From Ochrobactrum sp. CGA5 (lineage in GTDB: Bacteria; Pseudomonadota; Alphaproteobacteria; Rhizobiales; Rhizobiaceae), in NCBI RefSeq assembly GCF_006345815.1, contig NZ_VCIG01000038.1:620001-684000 (forward strand): 64,000 bases of DNA, given 5' to 3'. Within the stretch, counting starts at the first letter, position 1. Each line of letters opens with the position of its first letter. Below the pieces are notes generated by a model. The model was not told the origin of the DNA, searched no databases, and saw only the letters and a list, made by a program, of their open reading frames with translations. Below are positions 49,912 through 62,480 of the stretch, piece by piece. The position numbers were made by a program, and so were the translations under genes.

Positions 49912-49968
49912 TCAAAAACCTCAAGCGTCGCGTTTGATCGAAACGCGACGCCCACCAAGGTTGACAGT

Positions 49969-51312
49969 TCAGACCAACATGCCCATCGGGTTTTCGATGT
50001 GACGCTTGAAGGCCTGTGCGAGTTCAGCAGCCAGAGCGCCATCAACGGCACGGTGATCAGTCGAAAGCGTGACGGACATGACGTTGGCCACCTTCATCTC
50101 GCCTTTCTTCACCACAACGCGTTCTTCACCTGCGCCAATGGCGAAAATGGTTGCATGAGGAGGATTGATGATGGCGGCAAAATCCTTAACGCCGAACATG
50201 CCGAGGTTCGACACCGAAGTCGAACCGCCCTGATATTCCTCTGGCTTCAGCTTACGATCACGTGCGCGCTTGGCCAAATCCTTCATCTCGTTGGAAATGG
50301 CGGAAAGCGTCTTCTGTTCCGCACGACGCACGATTGGGGTGATCAAGCCGCCCGGGATGGAAACGGCAACGCCGACATCCGAACGCTTGTGCTTGACCAT
50401 ACCACCCTCAGTCCAGGAAACATTGGCATTCGGCACGTCGCGCAGAGCCAAGGCTGTCGCCTTGATGATAAGATCATTTACGGAAAGCTTATAGGCTGGA
50501 ACCTCGCCCTTTTCCGTCTTGATCATTGGTGCGCCCGCGTTGATCTGGGCGCGAAGCGCCAGAAGCGCGTCAAGTTCGCAATCAATCGTCAGATAGAAGT
50601 GAGGAACAGTCTGTTTCGATTCCACCAGACGACGGGCAATCGTCTTGCGCATGCCGTCGTGCGGAACGATCTCGTAGGTGCCTTCTTCAAAGAGCTTGAG
50701 AACAGCATCATCCGACATCGGCTTTGGAGCGGCAGCAGAGGTAGCTTCCGCCTTCGGCGCAGCAGCCTTGGCATCGCCAGAGGCCAGAGCGGCTTGCACA
50801 TCGCGCTGAACGACACGACCATGCGGCCCAGTGCCCTTCACGGAAGCGATATCGACACCGGATTCCTTGGCGATACGACGGGCAAGTGGCGACGCAAACA
50901 CACGATCGCCTTTATTCGAGGCAGCGGCAGGCTGCTCTGCCTTGGCTGGTACGGGTGCCGCTACAGGAAACGCGGTTTCCTTTTTGGCCTCAGTCGGCTT
51001 CGGCTCTTCTTTCGGCGCTTCGGCCTTCGGAGCAGCCGCCGCTCCCTTGGCTGCAGCCGCCACATCCTCGCCTTCTTCGGCGAGGATAGCGATCAGGGCA
51101 TTGACCTTGACGCCTTCGGAACCGGCGGGAACCACGATCTTCGCAATCGTGCCTTCATCCACAGCTTCCACTTCCATCGTAGCCTTGTCGGTTTCAATTT
51201 CAGCAATAACATCGCCAGGAGCGATCTTGTCGCCTTCCTTGACCAGCCATTTCGACAGGTTGCCTTCTTCCATCGTCGGAGAAAGCGCTGGCATGGTGAT
51301 ATTGATCGGCAT
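49969..51312 (-). CDS. aceF: Pyruvate dehydrogenase complex dihydrolipoamide acetyltransferase (E2)
   Basis: This 447-residue protein has one lipoyl domain (residues about 1-78; lysine in [15 protein letters not shown]), an Ala/Pro/Glu linker, a peripheral-subunit-binding domain ([21 protein letters not shown]), and a catalytic domain with the [11 protein letters not shown] active-site motif. It transfers the acetyl group from lipoate to CoA. It follows pdhB by 15 bp and is the E2 core of the complex whose E1 and E3 genes flank it. Confidence 0.97.
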   Translation of the reverse strand: MPINITMPALSPTMEEGNLSKWLVKEGDKIAPGDVIAEIETDKATMEVEAVDEGTIAKIVVPAGSEGVKVNALIAILAEEGEDVAAAAKGAAAAPKAEAPKEEPKPTEAKKETAFPVAAPVPAKAEQPAAASNKGDRVFASPLARRIAKESGVDIASVKGTGPHGRVVQRDVQAALASGDAKAAAPKAEATSAAAPKPMSDDAVLKLFEEGTYEIVPHDGMRKTIARRLVESKQTVPHFYLTIDCELDALLALRAQINAGAPMIKTEKGEVPAYKLSVNDLIIKATALALRDVPNANVSWTEGGMVKHKRSDVGVAVSIPGGLITPIVRRAEQKTLSAISNEMKDLAKRARDRKLKPEEYQGGSTSVSNLGMFGVKDFAAIINPPHATIFAIGAGEERVVVKKGEMKVANVMSVTLSTDHRAVDGALAAELAQAFKRHIENPMGMLV

Positions 51313-51327
51313 GTCCAGACCCTTTCG

Positions 51328-52725
51328 TTACGCGGTATATGTAACGGCTTTCACCGCTTCGACCACTTCGGCAACCGTCGGTAGCGCCAGCTTTTCCAAA
51401 TTCGCCGCATAAGGCATTGGAACGTCCTTGCCAGCAATGGTCAGGATTGGCGCATCGAGATAATCGAAAGCCTGCTGCATGACGCGAGTGGCGATCTCCG
51501 TACCAACGGACGACTGCGGGAAACCTTCTTCTACTGTCACCAAGCGACCCGTCTTCTTGACCGATTCCACAACCGTTGGAATATCCATCGGGCGGATCGT
51601 GCGCAGATCGATGATTTCCACATCGATGCCCTGTTGGGCAAGCTCTTCAGCCGCCTTGACCGCGTAGGTCATGCCGATGCCGAACGAAACGATGGTGGCG
51701 TCCTTGCCCTGCTTGTGAATGCGGGCTTTGCCGATTGGCAGAACAAAATCGTCAAGCTTCGGCACATCGAAATGATGACCGTAGAGAATTTCGTTCTCAA
51801 GGAAGATCACCGGATTCGGATCGCGGATAGCAGCTTTCAGCAGGCCCTTGGCATCGGCAGCCGTGTACGGCATGATGACCTTGAGACCCGGAATGTGGCT
51901 GTACCAAGCAGCGTAGCACTGCGAATGCTGGGCAGCAACTCGCGCTGCCGCACCGGATGGACCGCGGAAGACCATCGGAGCCCCCATCTGTCCGCCGGAC
52001 ATATATAGCGTCTTGGCGGCAGAATTCACGATCTGGTCAATTGCCTGCATGGCGAAGTTAAAAGTCATAAACTCAACGATCGGTCGCAGACCTGCAAAAG
52101 CAGCACCAACACCAACCCCGGCAAAGCCATGTTCGGTGATCGGAGTATCAACAACGCGCTTGGAACCAAATTCATCGAGAAGTCCCTGCGTTACCTTATA
52201 AGCACCTTGATACTCGGCAACTTCTTCACCCATCACGAAAACGTTCGGGTCGCGGCGCATTTCTTCGGCCATCGCATCCCGAAGCGCTTCGCGAACAGTC
52301 GTGGAAACCATTTCGGTACCAGCCGGAATGTCTGGGTCAGAAGCGACTTCAAGAGCTGGCGCCTTGGGAGCCGCTGGAACAGAATCAGCCTTCTTTTCTT
52401 CAGCTTTTGGCTCTTCCTTGGCTTCTTCCTTCGTTGCCGCAACCTTGGCAGCTGGAGCAGAGCCCATGTCGGATGCGCTCTCGCCGTCACCGAGGAGCAC
52501 GGCAATCGGTGTATTAACCTTCACGCCTTCGGTACCTTCATCGACCAGAATCTTGCCGATTGTACCTTCATCGACAGCTTCGACTTCCATCGTCGCCTTG
52601 TCGGTTTCAATTTCGGCGATCACATCGCCGGACGTAACCTTGTCGCCTTCTTTCTTGAGCCACTTGGAGAGCTTGCCCTCTTCCATGGTCGGGGAAAGTG
52701 CGGGCATCAGAATTTCTATGGGCAT
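51328..52725 (-). CDS. pdhB: Pyruvate dehydrogenase E1 subunit beta with lipoyl domain
   Basis: This 465-residue protein starts with a lipoyl domain (lysine in [15 protein letters not shown], residues about 1-78), then a linker rich in Lys, Glu and Ala, then the E1 beta domain beginning near [18 protein letters not shown] and containing EGWPLN-like motifs. A lipoyl domain on E1 beta is a feature of alphaproteobacteria. It lies 18 bp after pdhA and 15 bp before aceF. The PDH E1 decarboxylates pyruvate with thiamine diphosphate. Confidence 0.97.
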   Translation of the reverse strand: MPIEILMPALSPTMEEGKLSKWLKKEGDKVTSGDVIAEIETDKATMEVEAVDEGTIGKILVDEGTEGVKVNTPIAVLLGDGESASDMGSAPAAKVAATKEEAKEEPKAEEKKADSVPAAPKAPALEVASDPDIPAGTEMVSTTVREALRDAMAEEMRRDPNVFVMGEEVAEYQGAYKVTQGLLDEFGSKRVVDTPITEHGFAGVGVGAAFAGLRPIVEFMTFNFAMQAIDQIVNSAAKTLYMSGGQMGAPMVFRGPSGAAARVAAQHSQCYAAWYSHIPGLKVIMPYTAADAKGLLKAAIRDPNPVIFLENEILYGHHFDVPKLDDFVLPIGKARIHKQGKDATIVSFGIGMTYAVKAAEELAQQGIDVEIIDLRTIRPMDIPTVVESVKKTGRLVTVEEGFPQSSVGTEIATRVMQQAFDYLDAPILTIAGKDVPMPYAANLEKLALPTVAEVVEAVKAVTYTA

Positions 52726-52743
52726 GACAACACCTTCCTGGAA

Positions 52744-53784
52744 TTAGAGCAAAATATCCGTGTAGAGCTCAGATGCGTCCGGCTCTGGATCGTTTTGAGC
52801 GAAATCAGCAGAATCAGCGACAATGTCGCGGACGTCCTTGTCGATTTCCTTAAGCTCTTCCTCGGTTGCCCAACCCTTCTCGATTAGACGCTGCTTGACC
52901 TGCTCGATCGGATCGTGTTCGGAGCGCATCTTCTGCACTTCTTCCTTCGAGCGATATTTTGCAGGGTCCGACATGGAGTGACCGCGATAACGATAGGTCT
53001 GCATGTCTAGAATGATCGGTCCCTTGCCAGAACGCGTCCATTCCACAGCCAGATCGGCAGCGGCCTTGACCGCACGAACGTCCATGCCGTCAACCTGAAT
53101 GCCAGGAATATTGAAAGAGAGACCACGTTTCGAGAAGTCCGTTTCTGCGGAGGAACGCGAAACCGATGTACCCATAGCGTAGCGATTGTTTTCAATAATG
53201 TAGACTACAGGCAGCTTCCACAACGATGCCATGTTGAAGCTTTCGTAGACCTGGCCCTGATTGGAAGCGCCGTCGCCGAAATAGGTCAGCGTTACATTGT
53301 CGTTGTCGCGATAGCGATTGGCGAACGCCAGACCTGTACCAAGCGACACCTGCGCACCGACAATACCGTGACCGCCGTAAAAATTCTTCTCTTTGGAGAA
53401 CATATGCATGGAGCCGCCCTTGCCCTTGGAAAGGCCACTGCGACGTCCCGTCAGTTCAGCCATCACGCCCCGCGCGCTCATGCCCGCTGCAAGCATATGA
53501 CCATGATCGCGATAGGCGGTGATAACCTGATCACCTTCCTTCAGCGCCATCTGCATGCCGACCACCACGGCTTCCTGGCCGATATAAAGGTGGCAGAAAC
53601 CGCCAATAAAGCCCATACCATAAAGCTGGCCGGCCTTTTCTTCGAAACGCCGGATCAACAGCATCTCGCGATAAGCATCCAACTCCTGCTTCTTATCAAA
53701 GTTCGCAGGTGCAGGTGCCTTGGGTGCAGTCACAGAAGACGCCTGCGTTTTGCTTGCAGGCGACTTTTTAGCCCTCGGTGCCAT
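52744..53784 (-). CDS. pdhA: Pyruvate dehydrogenase E1 subunit alpha
   Basis: This 346-residue protein is E1 alpha with the thiamine diphosphate motif GDGASNQGQVYESFNMASLWKLP, the phosphorylation-loop-like YRYRGHSMSDPAKYR, and YREMLLIRRFEEKAGQLYGMG at the start. An Ala/Lys-rich N-terminal tail precedes the domain. The ATG at 53784 follows GGGAGCGAGAT; an in-frame ATG at 53844 has no such support. It is the first PDH gene after ftsB. Confidence 0.97.
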   Translation of the reverse strand: MAPRAKKSPASKTQASSVTAPKAPAPANFDKKQELDAYREMLLIRRFEEKAGQLYGMGFIGGFCHLYIGQEAVVVGMQMALKEGDQVITAYRDHGHMLAAGMSARGVMAELTGRRSGLSKGKGGSMHMFSKEKNFYGGHGIVGAQVSLGTGLAFANRYRDNDNVTLTYFGDGASNQGQVYESFNMASLWKLPVVYIIENNRYAMGTSVSRSSAETDFSKRGLSFNIPGIQVDGMDVRAVKAAADLAVEWTRSGKGPIILDMQTYRYRGHSMSDPAKYRSKEEVQKMRSEHDPIEQVKQRLIEKGWATEEELKEIDKDVRDIVADSADFAQNDPEPDASELYTDILL

Positions 53785-53921
53785 ATCTCGCTCCCTAAAT
53801 TGTCGTTCTATTGTGACGTTATACAGGCATATCACAAGATACAATATGCACCCAGAGCATAGCTGCTATGCCACCAAGCCCTTAAAAACATACAATAAAA
53901 AGACAATTAACTGGATTTCAG

Positions 53922-54251
53922 TTAATTTGAACGGTCTTCCCTGGAGGTGATAATTGTCACTTCATCGGGATGGGAGAGATTAAGCGCTCTGCGTGCCTGC
54001 TCGTCAAGCATATCCTTCTCGATGGAGCCGTCGCGCAAAAGCATGACTCGCTTTTCGAGTGCAGCGCGATCTGCCGTCACTTGTTCGAGCTGTTTGGCCA
54101 GAAGGCTTTTTTGTTCTTCGAGCTGGATGCGGGAGTAGAGACCAAATTCGCCATGATAGGCGTGAAAGCCAAAATAGCTGAGAAACGCAGCCGTCAGAAT
54201 GGGCAACACAAAACGCCCACGGATCGATTTACGCTTCTGCTTGGTCCACAT
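53922..54251 (-). CDS. ftsB: FtsB-like septum formation initiator protein
   Basis: This protein of about 109 residues has one membrane segment (about 15-32) then a coiled coil (QKSLLAKQLEQVTADRAALEKRVMLL) and ends in a region with ARRALNLSHPDEV. It belongs to the FtsB/DivIC family, which works with FtsL and FtsQ in cell division. The ATG at 54251 has an excellent RBS (AAGGA, 7 bp). A farther ATG at 54272 lacks one. It lies upstream of pdhA by 137 bp and may be cotranscribed, as seen in other alphaproteobacteria. Confidence 0.88.
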   Translation of the reverse strand: MWTKQKRKSIRGRFVLPILTAAFLSYFGFHAYHGEFGLYSRIQLEEQKSLLAKQLEQVTADRAALEKRVMLLRDGSIEKDMLDEQARRALNLSHPDEVTIITSREDRSN

Positions 54252-54418
54252 CTCGGTTTCCTTCCCGGACATTCGGTGCCACTACGAATCCTGCGAGAGG
54301 CATCAATCCGAATTCCACTATCAAGCATTATCGTTTATAGGTCGTTAAATTTGCCCTAAACGGCAATGCTTGAGACGTTACCTCTTGTTTTTACTGGAGT
54401 TTCGTTGAGCTACTTTTA

Positions 54419-54456
54419 CCCTGGGATTTGTCACAGGCTGGTGACAAATCCCAGGG
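54419..54456. repeat. Perfect 16-bp inverted repeat
   Basis: Left arm CCCTGGGATTTGTCAC (54419-54434) and its exact complement (54441-54456) flank a 6-base loop AGGCTG. It lies about 170 bp upstream of ftsB on the far side from the PDH operon. It could be a terminator, a protein-binding site or a remnant of a repeat element; a T-run is present only weakly on the + side (GTTTTT 14 bp later). Confidence 0.7.
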
Positions 54457-54689
54457 TTCCTCGCACGTTTTTGTAGATGAAGGTAAGGGTGGGAGGCCTG
54501 ACACTTTCCGGTGCGGCGACCATGTCTATCAAGTGCTGTGCAGAAAAGTATGCATAATGAAGAGTGATCTTAATGCCCCATCCACATCATGACGCGCCAC
54601 AGGTCGATGCCAGCGATCACGCGCCTCGAGCACAGGGTGCCTAGCCGTGTAGATGTCGTGCCATGCCAAGCCATGTCTGCCGAGCGTCA

Positions 54690-54767
54690 TTAAACGTCTT
54701 TCCATCCGTTTGAAGCGGGAAAAGCCTTGCCGTAACCGTAAAGGCCAATGACGTAGTATTTTGTCAT
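54690..54767 (-). CDS. Possible 25-residue peptide
   Basis: A short frame starting MTKYYVIGLYGYGKAFP is preceded by GGAG 9 bases before the ATG. It could be a small peptide gene or the first exon-like remnant of a decayed gene, since the following DNA keeps an open frame in another register. There is no homology I recognise, and its length makes chance a real alternative. Confidence 0.25.
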   Translation of the reverse strand: MTKYYVIGLYGYGKAFPASNGWKDV

Positions 54768-55064
54768 GGCGAGAACTCCGATTGAAAAATGCGTTTAAGG
54801 AACCCACCGGCTGGACCAGTGGAGAATCTGAAAGGAAGCATAACTTGTCGCAAAGGCGGGACGGTTAAGCTGCCCATTTCCAGCCACAAGCCCCAAACGA
54901 ATTATCAAACCAAGTTAGATTTATTAAGGTAGTAACTAAAACATAACTCTCGAATTAAAAAGGCAAATTTATCGTTTATAAAAAATTATCCAGAAAAATA
55001 TAATAACGATAAAACTCATGATCTAGATTATTAAAATAATTAAATTAAATAATAGGAAAACATT

Positions 55065-55580
55065 ATGAACGAGAGAATCATTAGACGTATACCGTGTATT
55101 ATTATGTCACTATTTCCCGCCCTTTGGGGAATATTCAGCCTCCTTAATAATACAGCCGATTTTTCGGGAACAGCCGAGAATGCAGTTAGACCTCTTTTGT
55201 CAATGACTGACACGTATGGAATTTCCGGCGAAAATTGGCGCGCTATTAACAACAGCTGGGCCCCATATGTAGGCCTTGCAATGATCACGGCCGTAGAAAC
55301 GCTAGCAGGCGTGCTGGCCACCATCGGATTTGTCAAGATGTTGATCAATCTTGGTGGTAGCTATGCTAAATTTTCAACGGGTAAAAACTGGGCGATATTA
55401 GGCGCTTGCTGTGCCGTAGCCGTTTGGGGAATCGGCTTCATGGTTGTTGCTGGTGACTGGTTTATGGCTTGGGAGGCTAAAGAAAATTCGCTAAATACGC
55501 AGTTGGGTGCCCTTCTCTATGCGCTGCCATCCATGATTGGCCTTGTTATCATGTTGTGCCACAAAGAAAGCGACGCCTAG
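55065..55580 (+). CDS. DUF2165 family membrane protein
   Basis: This 171-residue protein has about four membrane segments: one at the start (IIMSLFPALWGIFSLLNN), one around residue 70 (VGLAMITAVETLAGVLATIGFV), one near 110 (ILGACCAVAVWGIGFMVVAG) and one at the end. The NNTADFSG and NWRAINN patterns fit DUF2165, small integral membrane proteins of unknown function. The gene is AT-rich relative to its neighbours and follows a long AT-rich leader, which suggests acquisition or relaxed selection. RBS is TAGGAAAA. Confidence 0.78.
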   Translation: MNERIIRRIPCIIMSLFPALWGIFSLLNNTADFSGTAENAVRPLLSMTDTYGISGENWRAINNSWAPYVGLAMITAVETLAGVLATIGFVKMLINLGGSYAKFSTGKNWAILGACCAVAVWGIGFMVVAGDWFMAWEAKENSLNTQLGALLYALPSMIGLVIMLCHKESDA

Positions 55581-55621
55581 TTTCCCGCTCCACCATAAAC
55601 ATCAAATTGTACTTTCAATAA

Positions 55622-55655
55622 ATGAAAACGGCGACCAACAGGCCGCCGTTTTCAT
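55622..55655. terminator. Bidirectional terminator between DUF2165 gene and eno
   Basis: Twelve-bp perfect stem ATGAAAACGGCG (55622-55633) and complement (55644-55655) with a 10-base loop, between convergent genes. Confidence 0.82.
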
Positions 55656-55672
55656 AAATATAGTACCAAGCA

Positions 55673-56998
<1,326 letters not shown>

Positions 56999-57105
56999 TT
57001 AACAAATCCGATGCGGCCATTTCTTAGCTCATAATCCTGAAATTTTGCAGACACTTCATAAAAGATTATGCACTTGGCCAGTTTTTAAGCCTTAACGAAA
57101 CAAAA

Positions 57106-57126
57106 GACGGAGGAAAATCCCCCGCC
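57106..57126 (-). terminator. Terminator after kdsA
   Basis: Nine-bp arms (57106-57114 and 57118-57126) pair on the minus strand with two wobble pairs, followed there by TTTTGTTTC. It lies 24 bp after the kdsA stop. Confidence 0.65.
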
Positions 57127-57149
57127 TTTCTAAATTCTTCGAGAACTGT

Positions 57150-57983
57150 TTAAAGTCCCTTCGTGATCCGATCAAAAGCCATGAGCTTTTCGAGAAGCGC
57201 TGGCATTTTATCCACTGGAACCATGTTCGGCCCATCGGACGGCGCATTATCCGGGTCCTGATGCGTTTCAATAAAGAGACCGGCAACACCAACAGCTACG
57301 GCTGCACGAGCCAACGTCTCGACGAATTCGCGTTGTCCACCTGACGAGCCGCCCTGCCCGCCCGGTTGCTGCACGGAGTGAGTCGCGTCGAAAACAACGG
57401 GTGAGCCAAAGCCTGCCATGATCGGCAAAGAACGCATGTCGGAAACGAGAGTATTATAGCCGAAAGAAACACCGCGTTCCGTGGCAAGCACATTCGGGTT
57501 GCCGCTCTCCGTAATCTTGGACAGAACATTCTTCATGTCCCACGGTGCCAGAAACTGACCCTTTTTGACATTCACGACACGTCCCGTCTTTGCGGCGGCA
57601 ATCAGCAAATCGGTCTGGCGGCAAAGAAATGCTGGTATTTGCAAAACATCCACGACAGGCGCAACCTCCACACACTGCTCTTCAGTGTGGACATCCGTCA
57701 GCACCGGAAAGCCGAACTCCTTCTTGAGATCAGCAAAAACTTCCATTGCCTTTTCGAGGCCGATTCCGCGTTCAGCTTTCAAAGATGTGCGATTGGCCTT
57801 ATCGAAGCTGGACTTGTACACGAGACCGATGCCGAGCTTATCGGTCATTTCCTTGAGACGACCTGCCATATCAAACGCATGTTCGCGCGTTTCCATCTGG
57901 CACGGCCCCGCAATCAGGGCGAAAGGCGTGCTGTTTGAAACAGTGACATTTCCGATTTTTACGGATGAATTGGCGGTCGCCAT
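57150..57983 (-). CDS. kdsA: 3-deoxy-8-phosphooctulonate synthase (KDO8P synthase)
   Basis: This 277-residue protein is KDO8P synthase: [68 protein letters not shown], and [20 protein letters not shown]. It condenses phosphoenolpyruvate (the product of Eno) with arabinose 5-phosphate for the LPS sugar Kdo. It is preceded by pyrG, which makes the CTP used to activate Kdo, in the same direction. Confidence 0.97.
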   Translation of the reverse strand: MATANSSVKIGNVTVSNSTPFALIAGPCQMETREHAFDMAGRLKEMTDKLGIGLVYKSSFDKANRTSLKAERGIGLEKAMEVFADLKKEFGFPVLTDVHTEEQCVEVAPVVDVLQIPAFLCRQTDLLIAAAKTGRVVNVKKGQFLAPWDMKNVLSKITESGNPNVLATERGVSFGYNTLVSDMRSLPIMAGFGSPVVFDATHSVQQPGGQGGSSGGQREFVETLARAAVAVGVAGLFIETHQDPDNAPSDGPNMVPVDKMPALLEKLMAFDRITKGL

Positions 57984-58074
57984 GACGTGAACCTCGATAC
58001 TGGATGCCTCGTTGGCACTTATCTGGCGTAAAGGCTGGTCGAAAACAAGACCAGAGCCTGAAAGCTGAAATGAA

Positions 58075-58096
58075 AACGCGCCCCGAAAGGCGCGTT
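58075..58096 (-). terminator. Hairpin after pyrG
   Basis: Eight-bp stem AACGCGCC (58075-58082) with its complement (58089-58096) and a 6-base loop, starting 6 bp after the pyrG stop. The minus-strand continuation is TTCATTTC. Confidence 0.65.
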
Positions 58097-58102
58097 GAAA
58101 TT

Positions 58103-59743
<1,641 letters not shown>

Positions 59744-59963
59744 TTAGACTTTCTTGATTGATTCCGCCACAAAAAAATGCACCCCGGTGCTCTTTTTCAC
59801 CGAAGCCAAGCGATAATCGTCGTTGTACAAAGAAGAACCGGAGCCAGAAACCCCGGAGCGAATGCGTCCGTACTCTCTAGCGCCCCTATTCAAATAAAGC
59901 CATATCGAAGCTCGAAATCCACAGCTTCAACCCGCCGGAATAGCCACTTGCGCAAAAGAGAAA

Positions 59964-59983
59964 GCCGGGCCCATAAGCCCGGC
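59964..59983 (-). terminator. Terminator after L,D-transpeptidase gene
   Basis: Seven-bp perfect stem GCCGGGC/GCCCGGC (59964-59970 and 59977-59983) with a 6-base loop; minus-strand tail TTTCTCTTTT. Confidence 0.75.
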
Positions 59984-60007
59984 GACCTTAGGATAGCCAT
60001 TTACAGA

Positions 60008-60700
60008 TCAGAGAACAACCACTTCGGTACCCAGGCCGACACGATCATAAAGATCCATCACATCCTCATTAATCATACGGAAACAGCCATTGGAAGCCGA
60101 GCTACCGATCGTCCAAGGCTGCACCGTGCCGTGAATGCGGATGTAGGTGTCTTTGTTACCCTGAAATAGATACATGGCACGCGATCCCAGCGGATTACCT
60201 GGACCGCCATCCATGCCGTTCTTGAAGCGACCATAGTGGGCTGGGTCACGTTCAATCATTTCCTTGGTCGGAATCCAACGCGGCCATTCACGCTTGGCGC
60301 TGATCGTCGCCTTTCCCTGGAATTCCAAGCCCTGCTTGCCAACAGCAATGCCATAACGGCGCGCAGTCGAAGAGGTTTCCACAAGATAAAGAAAGCGCTG
60401 CTTTGGATCGATCACTATCGTACCCGGCTTGTAACCGCTGAAAGCAACTTCCTGCGGGCGGAACTTTGGATCAATGTTGTACTTGGTGGCCTTAACCCCG
60501 TTGCCGCTTTTGGAAGCCTTTTTCTTCTTCGGCTTTTCTGGGTTGGCCTTGGCATCACTTGAAAGAGCAACCTGCTGAACGATCGCGGCAGCTTCATTGA
60601 GCTGCGCTTCAGCACTTACCGGCGAAGCTGCAAATGCGGGAGCAGTTGCTCCAATGCTGAGACTTGCAATACCTGCCATCAGAATACGGCGTGAAAACAT
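60008..60700 (-). CDS. L,D-transpeptidase (YkuD domain)
   Basis: This 230-residue protein has a signal peptide (cleavage near AFAA-SP), a Lys-rich linker (KPKKKKASKSGNG), and a YkuD domain with the active-site pattern IHGTVQ...SSASNGCFRM, that is His and Cys in place. It forms 3-3 peptidoglycan cross-links or attaches outer-membrane proteins to murein, as described for Brucella and rhizobia; which one is not clear from sequence. The ATG at 60700 follows GGGAACCGAAC. An upstream frame to 60856 adds an improbable N-terminus. Confidence 0.9.
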   Translation of the reverse strand: MFSRRILMAGIASLSIGATAPAFAASPVSAEAQLNEAAAIVQQVALSSDAKANPEKPKKKKASKSGNGVKATKYNIDPKFRPQEVAFSGYKPGTIVIDPKQRFLYLVETSSTARRYGIAVGKQGLEFQGKATISAKREWPRWIPTKEMIERDPAHYGRFKNGMDGGPGNPLGSRAMYLFQGNKDTYIRIHGTVQPWTIGSSASNGCFRMINEDVMDLYDRVGLGTEVVVL

Positions 60701-60887
60701 GTTCGGTTCCCGAAAATTCAAATACAAGGGAGAAACGCCTGTCGCCTTGATTGCGACCGAGCTTTCGCTCTGCTTACTGCAAAGCGATCCGGTTCTCAAT
60801 TCGCTGCCTTTATTGTGCAATGCGATTCGCATCAGCATATTGCCGAGCTGCAACACTTTGCAACCTCGTGGATAGCAAAAAGAAAAC

Positions 60888-60904
60888 CGGCCACTTGGGC
60901 CGGC
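60888..60904 (-). terminator. Terminator after secG
   Basis: Six-bp stem CCGGCC/GGCCGG (60888-60893 and 60899-60904), with a minus-strand tail of TTTTCTTTTT. Confidence 0.75.
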
Positions 60905-60933
60905 TTCGCATTCTTTTCATTATGCTCATGCTT

Positions 60934-61395
60934 TTACTGCGAGCTTGGAACTGGGTTAGCCGGGGCTTCCGGAACAATCGGAGCTTGCGGCTGAGCTGCA
61001 TCAGACTGCGTTGGTGGCGCTTCAGCGTTTGGAACTGCCGGCGCAGCCTGATTGGCCTCAGGACGCGAAGACTCACCACCCAACTGGTTTAGAATACCGC
61101 CACCATTGCCGCTCGCCGGAGCAGTCTGGCTACCGGATGCCGCCGGAATTCGGTTGAGAATATCGGTCGGCTTTTCTCCGTAGCGCGCCATGATGCCGAG
61201 AATAAGCGAGGTCGCAAAAAAGCCAATCGCGAGAATAGCTGTTGCGCGGGTCAGCGCATTGGCTGCGCCACGAGCAGTCATGAACCCCGAACCACCGCCA
61301 ATGCCAAGGCCGCCGCCTTCCGAACGCTGGATAAGTACAACGCCGACAAGCGCCAGCACGATCAACAAATGAATGACAATGATTACGGTCTGCAT
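60934..61395 (-). CDS. secG: Preprotein translocase subunit SecG
   Basis: This 153-residue protein has two membrane segments (TVIIVIHLLIVLALVGVVLI and ATAILAIGFFATSLILGI) flanking a Gly/Ser-rich cytoplasmic loop (QRSEGGGLGIGGGSG). The long Pro/Ala/Gln-rich C-terminus is usual for alphaproteobacteria. SecG supports SecYE in protein export. It lies next to tpiA, as in many bacteria, 101 bp after it. Confidence 0.93.
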   Translation of the reverse strand: MQTVIIVIHLLIVLALVGVVLIQRSEGGGLGIGGGSGFMTARGAANALTRATAILAIGFFATSLILGIMARYGEKPTDILNRIPAASGSQTAPASGNGGGILNQLGGESSRPEANQAAPAVPNAEAPPTQSDAAQPQAPIVPEAPANPVPSSQ

Positions 61396-61496
61396 GGGTT
61401 ACGGTCTTTATATCCCTAAAACTAGAGCGGCTCTTTACACGCTATTGTCCGATAATCCAAGCCCCGAAGCCAAGATAGACAGACGTGATGTGCCGG

Positions 61497-62261
61497 TTAC
61501 AAATTACGATAGGTTTCGCATATGGCGAGAAAATCGTTCGCCTTCAAGCTCGCACCACCGACAAGCGCACCGTCAACATCTGCAACACCGAGCAGTTCCA
61601 ATGCGTTTGAAGGCTTGACCGAGCCGCCATAAAGCAGCCGAAGATGCGCGCCTTTCGCGCCAAAACGTTCAATCAGCTGCTCACGCATGAAGGCATGCGC
61701 TGCGCGCACATCCTGCACAGTCGGCGTGAGTCCGGTACCGATTGCCCAGACCGGCTCGTAAGCAATGATCGTATTCTCGGCATTGACGCCATCCGGCAAG
61801 GAGCCAGCAAGCTGCTTGCCAATAACATCCAGCGTGCGCTCGGCTTTTCGCTCATCAGCAGTTTCACCGACGCAGACGATTGCGATCAGTCCTGCTGCCC
61901 ATGCTGCCTCCGTCTTGGCGCAAACGGTCTCATTGCTTTCATGATGATCAGTCCGACGCTCGGAATGACCGACTATCACATGCGTCGCACCTGCTTCCTT
62001 CAGCATTTCTGCGGAAACATCTCCCGTATGGGCGCCGGACACTTTATGGTGAGTATCCTGACCGCCAAGACCAACGGTCTCGCCTTCGAGCGTTTCTGCC
62101 GCGCGGGAAAGAAGTGTCGCAGGCACGCAGATGACTGCATCAAGCTTGCGACCGAGATCGGAGCTCAGACCAGCAGCAATCGCGCGCAATTCGGTCAGGG
62201 ATTCTCCCGTGCCATTCATCTTCCAGTTGCCAGCAACCAGCGGACGGATTCCCGGAGTCAT
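61497..62261 (-). CDS. tpiA: Triose-phosphate isomerase
   Basis: This 254-residue protein is [11 protein letters not shown], the catalytic His in VIVGHSERR, the catalytic Glu in [11 protein letters not shown], and the phosphate-binding LYGGSV and [15 protein letters not shown]. It interconverts glyceraldehyde 3-phosphate and dihydroxyacetone phosphate. It lies upstream of secG and is divergent from the ppiD-like gene across 219 bp with an inverted repeat. Confidence 0.98.
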   Translation of the reverse strand: MTPGIRPLVAGNWKMNGTGESLTELRAIAAGLSSDLGRKLDAVICVPATLLSRAAETLEGETVGLGGQDTHHKVSGAHTGDVSAEMLKEAGATHVIVGHSERRTDHHESNETVCAKTEAAWAAGLIAIVCVGETADERKAERTLDVIGKQLAGSLPDGVNAENTIIAYEPVWAIGTGLTPTVQDVRAAHAFMREQLIERFGAKGAHLRLLYGGSVKPSNALELLGVADVDGALVGGASLKANDFLAICETYRNL

Positions 62262-62377
62262 TCTGTTCTCCTCGCCTGTTCAAAACAGCAGATGCGACCG
62301 CCTGATGAGAGCTGGTCAGCACCAAAATTTGCCACTGACTAAGCGTATTCGTGCCGCAATGCAAATGTTCTTGACTA

Positions 62378-62406
62378 CCTATATGCAATGAGACCTTGCA
62401 TATAGG
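62378..62406. promoter_or_regulatory. Inverted repeat between divergent tpiA and ppiD genes
   Basis: CCTATATGCAA (62378-62388) and its exact complement (62396-62406) flank a 7-base spacer. Perfect 11-bp arms in a divergent promoter region suggest an operator for an unknown regulator. Confidence 0.5.
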
Positions 62407-62480
62407 GCTGGCTTGAGGTTATCCCCTGACTGGCTCTATCTATAAACGCCGAGCTTCAATTTATTCTTGAAGGGTTTCCA

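Larger units (their letters stand above)
54273..55064. other. Long intergenic region, AT-rich toward the DUF2165 gene
   Basis: This 792-bp gap contains a perfect 16-bp inverted repeat (54419-54456), a possible 25-residue ORF on the - strand (54690-54767), and a highly AT-rich stretch of about 150 bp before the DUF2165 start. I see no other credible gene. The short segment at 54529-54807 contains an open frame on the - strand without a recognisable product. Confidence 0.6.

Noticed and set aside
49831..51384. Open frame of 517 codons on the + strand
   Set aside because: It lies antisense to aceF across its full length. The aceF frame has clear lipoyl, binding and catalytic domains; the + frame is compositionally biased and has no motif.
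54529..54807. 92-codon open frame on the - strand
   Set aside because: No RBS, signal or domain; composition is basic and irregular. It may be non-coding or a remnant.
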